Part shown: piece by piece, positions 12,456 to 22,220 of the stretch
Numbering within the stretch: the first letter of the stretch is position 1
How the letters are laid out: each line of letters starts with the position of its first letter
Origin: Ophiobolus disseminans
Lineage: Eukaryota > Ascomycota > Dothideomycetes > Pleosporales > Phaeosphaeriaceae
DNA length: 64,000 nt
Direction: 5' to 3'
NCBI GenBank assembly: GCA_010093685.1
Contig: MU006243.1
Location: forward strand, 380,360-444,359
The notes under the pieces: generated by a model
What the model was told of the DNA's origin: nothing
The model's database searches: none
Seen by the model: only the letters and a program-made list of their open reading frames with translations
Made by a program: the position numbers and the translations under genes

Positions 12456-14113
12456 CTAATCCGACCCAACCTCACTCCCACCCCCAATCCTCAACCCCCC
12501 TTTCTCCGCCTCCAACGTCTCACCGCCCGCCGGCATCTGCGCCAGCCAGCTCGGCGGCTGCATACCCGTCTGGTCATGTATGGTGCTCAGCAAGGGCGGC
12601 AAACTCTGAAAGAGATTGCGTATCGGCGCCGTAGCATCTGCGTCGGCGTGCGCGCCCGTGGTCCACATGTTGAGCTTGGGCGTTTGCGTCCGCGAGGCGC
12701 TCGTATGTGCCGCGCATGAGCATCAGGTATTGCATCTATTCGAGGGGAGGGGGTTAGTTTGTGTTTTCTGCGGCGGCGAAGAGTTGGATAGTTGGATAGA
12801 TGGACTTGGACTTACAAGACCGTGTGGCCCGCCGAGCACATGCGCTAACTCTCCATACGCTTTCGCCATGGCGGTTAGGCCCTGTGCGTCGCGCTCCTGC
12901 GCAAAATACGCGGCTTCGGCCTGGCGCGTGGTGACGAGGAAGTTGGCTTCGGCTTCACGCTCTTTTGCTGCGTAGTCTACTTCGGCGTCGCGCAGACGGC
13001 GGAAGGCAGCTGCTTCGGCATCGGCCTTTTCGCTGAACTTCTTGCCCTCTGCGGCTTTTTCCTGCGCGTAGAGCGCCGCGTCGGCGTTTTGCTGCGAGCT
13101 TTCTTTTTGGATCTTTGCTTGGACGACTTTGGTTGCGCGGAGTCGTTCGAGTCCCATTAGGGCGCGCTTCTGCTCGACGGCGGTGGTGAGTTGGGCGTTT
13201 CTTGCTTCTGCCTCGCGCTTGGCGTTGATGCGTGCAATGTTCAATTCATTGCCAATCTCGATCTCCTTGTTCGTGAGCTTGGCGTCTGCGGTGGCTTTCT
13301 CCGCCTTGCGTTCGGTCTCGAGCATGGCGGTGGCGGCGTGGATCTTTGCGACTTCTTGCTTCGTTTTGCCCTGCTTTTCGGCCTCGCCGACTTCTCCGCG
13401 CATGCGGGCGTCTGCGACGTAGACTTTGGCTTGGTTGAGGGCGCCTTCGTGGGCTTTGCGCGAGAGGAAGGCAAAGTACTCGGAGCCGGGTGTGTCTTGG
13501 AGTTCTTTGACATTGGCATTGTAAGTACAGAGACCTGTAGAAGGGGAAAGATTGTCAGTGTGCGAGGAATGAACAGGGCGGGAGTAGACGCACCGAACTG
13601 ATCAAGTTCGGACTGGACAGATTGAATGACTTTGTCCCTGAAGACTTTGCGCTCATGGAACAATTCCTCCATGGTCATAGTGGAAACGATACTCCGTGTT
13701 TCGCCCTCGATGATGCCTTTGAACCTCCTGCACGTGGTTGCTGCCAGTGGCCACGGTGATTGCGCCCTTGGATGCAGCAGCAGGAGGACGATCATCAGAC
13801 TCTCCAGTGAGCAGCACAGCGTACTTTTCAAGCGCCTCCATGCTATCCGCGGGTCCAATAGTGAAGACAGCTGGGAGTGCGAACTGGAGTTTCTCGATAG
13901 TCATTGCCTGTATGCCCATGCTAAAGTCAAACGACGTGATACTAATCTTTGATACTTCCTGGAACGGAAAGACAAATGCCTGCCTATGTCAGTATGCAGT
14001 GCCTCGAGTCCAGAAGTGAACTTGCGTACCTTTTTCCTGATGCGGACCTTTTCGATTCCCACGCCCGTGACGAAGAGGTACGAATTCGGCTCTGCGACAT
14101 GATACTAGACCAT
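12456..14113 (-). pseudogene. Flotillin-like SPFH protein, frame broken
   Basis: Flotillin family proteins are membrane-raft scaffolds with an N-terminal SPFH/band-7 domain and a long Ala/Glu/Lys-rich coiled coil. Recognised pieces on the minus strand: 14104-14030 (YHVAEPNSYLFVTGVGIEKV), 13979-13594, 13534-12816 (coiled coil with many AEA/AEK repeats) and 12735-12456 (ends with PIRNLFQSLPPLLSTIHDQ). Introns have normal signals. Three defects break the frame. Upstream of YHVAEP the sequence reads ATG GTC TAG, an in-frame stop at codon 3. One extra base sits near 13721, between HVQEV and KGIIEGETR. Another sits near 12681, between ERLADAN and PKLNMWTTG. If both extra bases are discounted, every exon phase fits and about 488 codons remain, the normal flotillin length. 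The TAG could instead be an intron acceptor with an undetected first exon. Real decay and sequencing error both fit. Confidence 0.7.
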
Positions 14114-16143
14114 CTTGGCGATTGAGGAATGCTTCGAGGAGCGACGGGGGAAACAAGTTTAGATATGCTCAAGCGACGATGGGATTGTTGATATGCCAAT
14201 GTAGTATTTCTACGACCCCCTTTGTAGCCTCCAAGTATTTCTGGCAAACGAGCTTTAATCAGCAGCGTACCACGGTAGAGGCAAACTTGCTCAATAATCC
14301 GTACCTACACAAGTACTATCCCAACCCACAGCGGTGGCCATGATCGTATACCACTGTCCGCGCCATGACGTGCCTTTGTATACGCGGAAAGACTGTGCCT
14401 GTACCATATTGCGCGCATTCGACTGCAAAGCCTCAGACATAAGATGCGACAGGTGGGACCTTCCGACTTGGTATCGTTGAAGTGAATGCACGGCCGTTGC
14501 GCTAGCTAGAGGCGACTAGTGTGCGATATGATTTAGTCCTGCGCCGCACCGCCACCGTTATTCTAGTGCGCACGTGATTATATCGGGCGTTGGTGTTGGC
14601 CAAGCTTTGTCTGCTAGAAGGATGTGGGTCGGGTTCTGTGTAGGTAACAAACATTGCCGAAGTCGATTGCGTTCCAAAGTTGTGCTACTGTAACTCACTT
14701 TTGTAATTTCCGTAACATGGTAGGAAGTGTTTGGAGCCAACTTTGGAATGCATTCGAGACAACACGTAGGCAAATGAAAACAAGGAAGGCGAATAGCTTC
14801 GAGAGAATTTTTGGTTCTTCTCAAAGCCTACATGTAAACGGAATGCTCGATTCCGCACCGTTTGCCTACCGGTAATCTTGGTATTCACGCCAAGTTCTTT
14901 AGCCCGAAACAATAGTCCGCCGCCTCGGACTAGTTTTCAATCTGAACCTCCGTACCAAAGTCGCGTCTATCACGGGACCTCACGAACGCCGGTAGGAGGG
15001 AATTATAACCTCACCTAAGCGGTTATGCGTTCCAAGGTTTAACTCAGACGGACTCGCATGAGAGTACGTGCAGTACAATACTTTGGGCCCGCACACCGCC
15101 TGCCGTTACTGAACTCGACACATAGCTACTTGACCATTTCCATTCATGAGAAATCAAGCAATTTATTCAGAATAGCAGCCCAATATAAAGATACTGCATG
15201 TTCTAACCAATCCGCCTACAAAACCCCCGCAACATCCACGCCACTTGGACATATCCGATACTCCCTCCAAACTTGACACAATCCTAGCTTCACACAAACG
15301 CCACCGCGATGCCTCCCAACAAAAAAACACCACATCCTACCACCCCCCTCCTACTCCGCCGCAACGGCAAATCCCACATCCCAAACTCACGCCTTCATAT
15401 CCCACATCGCCCACACCCGCACCGCGCACATCACATCCACTGTCACGCAACATATCCTGCCCGTCATCCACACACACGCACGTCTCGGCATCGCACGCAC
15501 CACAATCGCCCTACTGCCCTGCGCCACGCACGATACATTCACATCTAGCTCCGCCGGCTCCGCGGAAATAGTCGGCGTTGCGGGCGGAGACCAGCTCAAC
15601 GTAGTGCGGCTGCAGGGCCTGATAAACGGCGCTGCGTTCTGGCGTGAAGCGGCTGTGGTGCGGGAGTTGGAGGATGTGCTGCGGAGGACGTTGGATGGGG
15701 GCAGTGGGGAGGTGTGCCGATGCGGAGTGTGTTGAGGAGGGTAGTTGGAACGTTTGGGGAGGAGAAGAGGGTTGGGAACAAGGGAGTATGTTTGGGTGTG
15801 GGTGTAGATGCGGATGTGGGTGTGGTGCATGTTGAAGCGCGGGTAGAAGAGGTGTTTTTGCGGACGGTGAATGAGTTTGGGTTGTATGACACTCTGAGCG
15901 GGGAGTGCGTGGTAGTAAACGTGCATGTGCATGCAAACGCGGAATGTTGACACCGACGACGAGAAGGAGAGATGTGAAGAATATCTCAGGAGGCTTATGA
16001 GCGGAATAGAATCCATACCATAATTCCCATATCCTCAACCCGCAGCCCACTCTAAACTCCACCCAATGCAACCAACCAACCAAAAGTTCCCCCAAACTCC
16101 TCGCTAAACCCATACCACATCTCAAACACCCCCAACCTCAAAA
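14114..16143. other. 2 kb intergenic, low complexity, no gene assigned
   Basis: Between the flotillin start and the kinesin stop. 14114-15240 is ordinary unique sequence without a recognisable frame. 15280-16143 is strongly strand-biased: C/A-rich on the plus strand to about 15560, G-rich to about 15950, then C/A-rich again. Overlapping Pro/His/Ser/Thr-rich frames occur on both strands, the longest about 200 codons at 15387-16016 and 15511-16125 on the minus strand. Their composition follows the base skew, and no family is recognisable. Confidence 0.5.
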
Positions 16144-18503
16144 TCAAAAATCATACCCACACCCCCCACCCACACCCGCCAACCCAACCCTCATATTCTC
16201 CACTGTCTTCCCCCCCACCCCCTTCAACAGCGCTAAGCACTCCAAATCCCTGACCTCAGCGTCGGCCATGTGCACCAGACAATTGACAATGGCGTCTGCT
16301 TTTTTGGCGCCGACGCCCCTGAGCGCCTTGATGCGGTCGACGTCACGAGAGTTAATGATGTCGAGGAGGTGTTTTGTTCTCGGGGAGTGATGTGCGGTGG
16401 GGAGTGGGGCATCGGTGTCGAGATCTGTGTCGGTGTCGCGGAAGATGGGGAGTTTTTTGGCGGGTTTCTTAGTTTTGCGTGCGGTTTTGGGTTTGTAGTG
16501 GAAACTGTCGTCTGAGGCGTATGAGGGCTCGGGGTCGTGGTCAGATTCAGGGGGCGGTGCGAAGTCGTCTTGGCAGTCTTCGGGGAGGTTGACAATGGCT
16601 TTTGGTTTCGACACCTTCTCCTTAGCTTTCAGCGGGGCCATGAGATGCGATGGCGGCGCGCTCGAGAAAGTAGATGCCAGCGGAGCGGATTCATGCTTTG
16701 TTGCTACGTCCTCCCTGGTAGCTCTTATGCGTTCTTCGAGGCTACGAATCTTTGCTTCTAGCCTGACGTTTTCGGGGAAGAAGGGCTGAGCTAATCTGAA
16801 CATCCTGAGCGCACTGACTTCTTCGCCACGGACTTGGTGTTGCTTGGCCATCAGCATGAATTGCAGGCCTTGTGATTTGCCGTCCTCCTCTTTGGCGTCA
16901 ATTCGGTTTTCCAAGTCATCTAGACGCTTCTGCAGCTCCGCTGACAGGGCGGGTGGTGCGGTTCCAACATCCTGCAATGCCTTTTCTGCGAGCTTTTCTT
17001 CTATCCGTTGGGCGATGAGGGCCTCAATCGATGCTTTGGTCATGGTGGGCTCCGCGTTGCGAATCCGCGAAGTACTGTCCGTCGATCGGAAAGTTTTTGC
17101 AGGTCGCGAGGCAAATGTGCTGCTGGGCTCGGCCGCTCGCTTCTGCCCTTCTGCGCGGCGGACGCCTTGGTTCTGTGATGGTAGATTAGAAGTGCGAGAC
17201 GCAGGTTTTCGGGTGTCAGAGTATACAGAGAAGGCCTTGATGGGCTTTTCCCCTTTCTTCTGCTTCTCCGGTTCGGGCAGGTTCACATTGTGAGCTGCTG
17301 CCAAAGGTCGTAATGGTTGCCTGGTGATGTTGGCTCCTCCAATACTACTCGTTGCCAATGGCTTGGCCATGACTCGAAGCACTGGATCGTTTTCCACCTC
17401 TGCGACCTCAATCTTCTTGGTCCGGCTTGCGAAGTTCAGCGAACTTATGGTGTCGAGGTGGTATGCTCGCGTCGGCGCGAGGTTGAGTATCATTACGGTG
17501 AGGCCCTTGTTCTGTCCTAGTGATAATATCCTGGTCATCTTGGATTCACGGTAGGGAATGCGGCTCTGTCTCTTGTTCATGGCTTCCACACACTGGGCGA
17601 GCACGAACAGCGACTTGTTGATGGCTGAGCTCTCCACTAATCGCTCCTTGTTGTTGTCCGTTCGGCGGTTGTCTTCAGAACCTGCAAGATCTATACATGA
17701 TGCGCGGCTGATTTGGATCGTGGTCTCGGTGGTTTGGGTGATCTTGACGCATAGGACGGCATGTGATCGCGAAGAGTGCGCGTTGAGCTGTGTCTTGTTA
17801 GTCATGGCCAATACTGTCTTTTGAGTATACCAACCTTTGTCGCAGATGTGGATCGATTCATGTTCGCTTGGTCGTACAGCTGCTCAAACTCTTTCAAGGT
17901 TGTGCAGGGCTTCTCCGTGAGGCCGACGACAACTGTCTTGCCATGGTTATCTCGTATAGGTAGGCCTGAAGGCGTGCGCTTCTCCGGTGGCTCAAACAAG
18001 TCATACACGCGATCACAGTAGATTTCAAAGTACTCGAGCGCAACCTCGACCTGTGTCGCGCCTGCTGAGTCCTTCTCGATCTTTTTACAACGCCGGTATA
18101 TCGCGCTCAACAGCCTCGGGATGACACCCCGTTCCGCCAAAGACTTTCCTCCTCGCATCGTGTGTGTCTTGCCGGTACCCGTACAGCCGTGGGCGAAAAT
18201 GGAGAGATCGAAGCCATTGAACAGGTGCTTCACCGTGGGCGAGACTAGCTACACGTCAACTTCAGTCTCGCTGCTGATTGGACCTGACATACTCTCTGCA
18301 TCGAAAAGCTGTTGCTGCGTCGCGTCCTGCTCGTAGACGGAGCTGAACTGGAAGCTGAACGACTCGGAGTCATTCTTTGGACTTGGTAGCCTCACGACGG
18401 TCGCGCTGCTCTCGCCATCGATGGTTTCGGCGCTGACAATCGTGTCCTTGTCGAGCTCGTTCTTGAGTATGGGGCGGATACGCGCGACAACACGGACGCT
18501 CAT
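16144..18503 (-). CDS. Kinesin-10 (KIF22/Kid-like) with C-terminal HhH
   Basis: Motor protein with an N-terminal kinesin head. Exons on the minus strand are 18503-18293, 18244-17835 and 17787-16144, with introns of 48 and 47 bp; 754 residues. P-loop GCTGTGKT at 90-97, switch I SSRSH at 212-216, switch II DLAGSE at 240-245. After the motor comes a basic, Ser/Pro-rich linker and a helical part with likely coiled coil (about 440-560). The last 75 residues hold a helix-hairpin-helix element (IKALRGVGAKKADAIVNCL, then a second LLKGVGGKTVENM). A kinesin head plus C-terminal HhH is the layout of KIF22/Kid, a chromosome-arm motor that binds DNA. The start MSVRVVARIRPI is the usual kinesin N-terminus. 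The P-loop Cys (GCTGTGKT rather than GQTGTGKT) is a small departure. Confidence 0.88.
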
Positions 18504-19647
18504 GGTGGGCGTGATGAGGAGTGGAGGCGATAGGCGGAGGTGGAAAAGAAACAACGTCCAAGTCTACAGAGAAAAGAATGCTGACCTACCGTGACGTCGA
18601 ACTCTGCAAGGCCAAAGGGCCATCCTTGGTGGACCGTGTTTGCTTTCCTGGTTGGTTTCGCTTGTTGCCATAGCAACTTTTCGAGTCTAGATGAAATCGG
18701 GTAGAACGCGGCAGGGTCCTTCCTCTCAACGTCGTTACACACCGAACTTCATCTCCACGTGATGTTTTTCCCTTCTGATCTGTTGCAAATGTCTAACATG
18801 ATGTGCTTGATGTTGCCTGCTCGTGGCAAGAGCCATCTAGCGTTGCCCGCACCTTGCCATCGTAGCTTTGGACTCTAGGTCTTGAATATCCTAACGCGCA
18901 GATCGGGATAGAATGAGATGTGAAGACATTAAGTCCTCGCCGGGACAGCCTCTAGAACCGATCAGCGTTCCAGCAGTTCTGGCCTGACGTTTCCGTCGAA
19001 GCTTGAATCCTAGAAACATCGAATCAGCAAGCGCAACCACGCTCGCAACACCAACGACTCAAAACTTGCCAAAAAGCCTCATTCCCAGCCCATCCACAAC
19101 GTTTTCTCAGCACCAGAAGCCCACAGCCAGCGAGCCGCCCCACCATCGTGCGCGTGCCATTCCGCCCTCCCATTGGCCCCCAACTCTGAAACGCGCCCGA
19201 GATCGAGCAACCACAACCACTCAAGTCGCTCCCTCTCGGGCAATCCCAAAACATACCAGCGCCCACGTCTAGATTGCAGTTCCGTTGCGACAATGCTGGG
19301 CCAATGCTGTGCGCTGGTTGATTTTGAAGTCAAACGGTTGTGCGCGGCGGCTACGGGAGCATCAAAACTGCGGTGCTGGCGCGAGGGCAAATGAGTCTGG
19401 TAGACGGACGATTTTGCTTCAAGGTCAAGGACTCTCTTTTCTGTGTTTCCTAGCTGTCAATTTCTCTTGTGGATTGTTTCCTTTCTCGTCGATCTTTTTT
19501 TCTGCTCAATAGTCATTATTGTCTCTCCGTTTCTTTTACTCCATTTATTTTGCTGTGCTCGTTTTCGATTCTGTATCCAGTTGTATCCGGGTCTGGTTGG
19601 TTGATTCTGGGATCTTTTACTTGTGTGTAATTTGGAGGCTCTTGAGG
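18504..19647. other. Intergenic, divergent promoters
   Basis: About 1.1 kb between the kinesin start (minus strand) and the secreted protein start (plus strand). From about 19420 it becomes T-rich on the plus strand (long CTTTT and TTTCT runs), as expected of a fungal 5' UTR before 19648. Other open frames show no family signal. Confidence 0.5.
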
Positions 19648-21205
19648 ATGTCTTTGTTTGCTATTGTGACGCTGCTGGCAGCTTGTTTTACGTGCGGAAT
19701 CGCTGGACCGGTGCCGCACAATAATAGACGGCAGCTGTAAGTCACTCGATGATGATGGGGATTCTGGCTCGACTGACTGACTGACTTGTTATAGATTTGC
19801 TAGCTATGTCAATACTACTTCGACAGTAGTTCCCACGACACTTGTCATTGCCTCGCCATCAGTCGCGGCATCCTCAATACTTACATCCACCCTTGGATCC
19901 ATTACCAACACCGCATCGACACTGGCAGTATCAAGTCTTCAGTCATCATCATCCACTGCTCAACGAGTCAATGCGGACACCGCACTTGTCATTGAGCCAA
20001 TACAGAAAACGGTCATTACTCAGATCAACCCCGCCATAACATTTATGAATCCCAAGGGCGAGCCAATTGCTTCGCAGGGCGAGGAGACAATTCTGGTAAC
20101 CTCATACTTCACGCCGACCCCCGCGCCCGCCGCTCCGTCTTCCGCGGTTGGTCCCTCGAGCGCACCGCCCAGTCCTTCGCCATCATCCAGTCAAGTGGTT
20201 CCGTCACCGCAGGGCAGCACACTCCTTCCGTCGAGCACCTCCACGCCTTCCCTGCCCAAAAGCTCGCAAGCTGCGGTGGAGAGTGGGCCTCTAAATATGA
20301 CAAGCATCCCGTCCTTCACCTACTCGCCTCGAGAGAGCGAATCAGGAGTGCCAATTGCTTCGTCAACGCCCGTTGTCACCAGTAAGGCCGCCACTGGTAA
20401 CTCTACTGGCTTGCCAGGCTTCAACCATCCAAGTCCTGCTTCACGAAGTGCTAAGCCCACAACTGGGCTTCTAAGCTCGGCAGCCGCAGAGAGCTCTTCA
20501 GCAGCCAAGTCATCTGCAGCAGCACCATCGCCAGCAGCCCCAACCACTTTCAACCCACCAGCGCCAGCAGCATCCAACTCCAGCAGCTCAGCCGACGCCA
20601 GTGCGCGCCCCACCACCGCCGTGATCGCCACGCCCTCCATAAGCCGCGTCGTCGTCACCAAAACGCTTTACACAACCCTCTATCCCTCCTCAGCCGCGGC
20701 CCAAACACCCACTCCAACACCCTCCAAAGGCACAGAGTCTGGCGGCGAACCAGGTCCAGCCCCGCCCCAGCAGTCCCTCGCGTCGTCGGCGAACGTCCCA
20801 GCCTCGTCCCTCGCGCCGCCGCCCGTGGTCATCGTAACGCAATACACGACCGTCACGCCGCCGCCGGTAGCGCAACCATCACAAGTTCTCAATGCGTCCA
20901 GCACGCCCGTTGCGCCGCTCCCATCTGCGCGGTCAACATCACTCGCGGCTCCGACGCCGGGGCTATCGTCTGCAGCGCAGGCCGGCCCGTCTTCAAAAGC
21001 GCCTGAGAAGCCGTCGTCGTCTTCACCGCCTGCGCAGCCGCCCGTGGCGTCTAGTTCGCCGCCTGCACAAGCGTCGTCGAAAAGCGAGGGACCGCTGGTT
21101 ATCACGCCGATTGCGCCGAGTCAGATATTTACGGTTACGGTTACGGCGACGGTGAAGGAGACTGTTACGGAGACGGCGACGGTGAGCGTGACTGTGCGGG
21201 CGTAG
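19648..21205 (+). CDS. Secreted Ser/Thr/Pro-rich cell-wall-type protein
   Basis: Two exons, 19648-19736 and 19795-21205, joined by a 58 bp intron (GTAAGT...TATAG); 499 residues. The first exon encodes a signal peptide (MSLFAIVTLLAACFTCGIAG) and a dibasic site (RRQL) just before the splice. The rest is almost entirely Ser, Thr, Pro and Ala with clustered poly-Ser and Pro-Ser runs, typical of heavily O-glycosylated wall or matrix proteins. Short recurring blocks such as VTKTLYTTLYP, VTQYTTVTPP and the C-terminal TVTVTATVKETVTETATVSV resemble fungal adhesin-like repeats. There is no hydrophobic C-terminal tail, so no GPI anchor is predicted. No catalytic domain is seen. The 3' end converges with ZIM17 about 100 bp away. 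Confidence 0.82.
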
Positions 21206-21304
21206 TCGGAGAAGAAATACAGGAGAGAGAGTGGGTGTGGATGGAGGGCGTGAAGATGTAATTTGATAGCCTAAGAATCTTGATTGTAGTGCTTATGTGT
21301 ATTC

Positions 21305-21937
21305 TCAACCAACCTTGCCTTTTGGTGACGCGGGCTGCTCGACAAAGCGTTGGTCGCCCTTAGGCTTCGACTCTGGGTGGAACTGGGCCGAGCGCGGGGT
21401 GCAGCTGCCGTCGTCCCAGAACTCGACGTCACCGTCTGCGCTCAGCGAGCCCTTCTTGACGAGGCTGCCCTTCTCCCGCATGAGGTCTTCAATGGTGACA
21501 GACTTGTCTGAGAAAATCTTCAGATGGTCGCTGATGAGGTGTCTGTTCTTGCAGTCGGGGCAGGATATGAGGACGGAGCCGTGGTGGTATCCCTGCTTGG
21601 ACAGGCGATGCGACGAGCGCGTCTTGCAGACGTTGCACGTGAAGGTCAGCTCGTAGGAGGGCACCTGGTCGCGGTCGAGCCTCGAGTCGGGCGCGCTGGT
21701 GGAGGCGCTGGGCGGCGACGGGGCCGCGGTCGACTCGAAGCGGACGGCACGTGGTGGCTGCGCTCGTGACAGGAAGGGTGATGGGCATGGGCGGACGGCG
21801 ATGCGTGACGTTCGCGGCGTGTGGAGGAGCCGCTTTGCGCAGGCTGGAATGTGCTCCGCTGGGGATGCGCTGGGGAGACGGGGCGCATGTGTGCGGGCGA
21901 GTAGGCGTGACAAAGCGGGAGACGGTCGCAGCGCCAT
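21305..21937 (-). CDS. ZIM17: Mitochondrial DNL-type zinc finger chaperone
   Basis: Zim17/Hep1/Tim15 keeps mitochondrial Hsp70 soluble and active during protein import and Fe-S biogenesis. Single exon; from ATG 21937 the protein has 210 residues. The N-terminal ~85 residues are rich in Arg, Ser and Ala without acidic residues, as expected of a matrix-targeting presequence. The zinc finger follows (YELTFTCNVCKTRSSHR, later ISCPDCKNRHLISDHLKIF), with two C-x2-C knuckles. The family's Asp-Asn-Leu signature appears here as Asp-His-Leu. An upstream in-frame ATG at 22003 (MRLNLDV) would add 22 residues, but the presequence looks better from 21937. The 283 bp upstream are shared with the divergent cullin-3 gene. 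Confidence 0.9.
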   Translation of the reverse strand: MALRPSPALSRLLARTHAPRLPSASPAEHIPACAKRLLHTPRTSRIAVRPCPSPFLSRAQPPRAVRFESTAAPSPPSASTSAPDSRLDRDQVPSYELTFTCNVCKTRSSHRLSKQGYHHGSVLISCPDCKNRHLISDHLKIFSDKSVTIEDLMREKGSLVKKGSLSADGDVEFWDDGSCTPRSAQFHPESKPKGDQRFVEQPASPKGKVG

Positions 21938-22220
21938 GATGGGGTGGCAGGAGGCGTGGTTGGTGTTGAGAGGGTACGGGTGCACGTCAAGATTGAGGCG
22001 CACTGCGGGATCGTCATCCCACAGCTGGTTGCGGGCGAGACCCCCACTGCAACCACGACGCCGACCTATTCACCGTCAACAGCACTGCAGCACTAGTCTA
22101 CCCCCACCGCATACCTTCACGTCAACTCAATTGTGCTCCTTAGTCAGCTCGACCCTCTCACGCCGCCACAGCTTCAACGCCGCCCCACCTCCGCACCGCC
22201 TGCACTAGACGCACATCACG

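Noticed and set aside
14558..14912. Overlapping short frames upstream of the flotillin locus
   Set aside because: Short, mutually overlapping and without motif support.
15511..16125. 204-codon minus-strand frame
   Set aside because: Composition follows the local base skew, another frame of similar length overlaps it, and no domain is recognisable.
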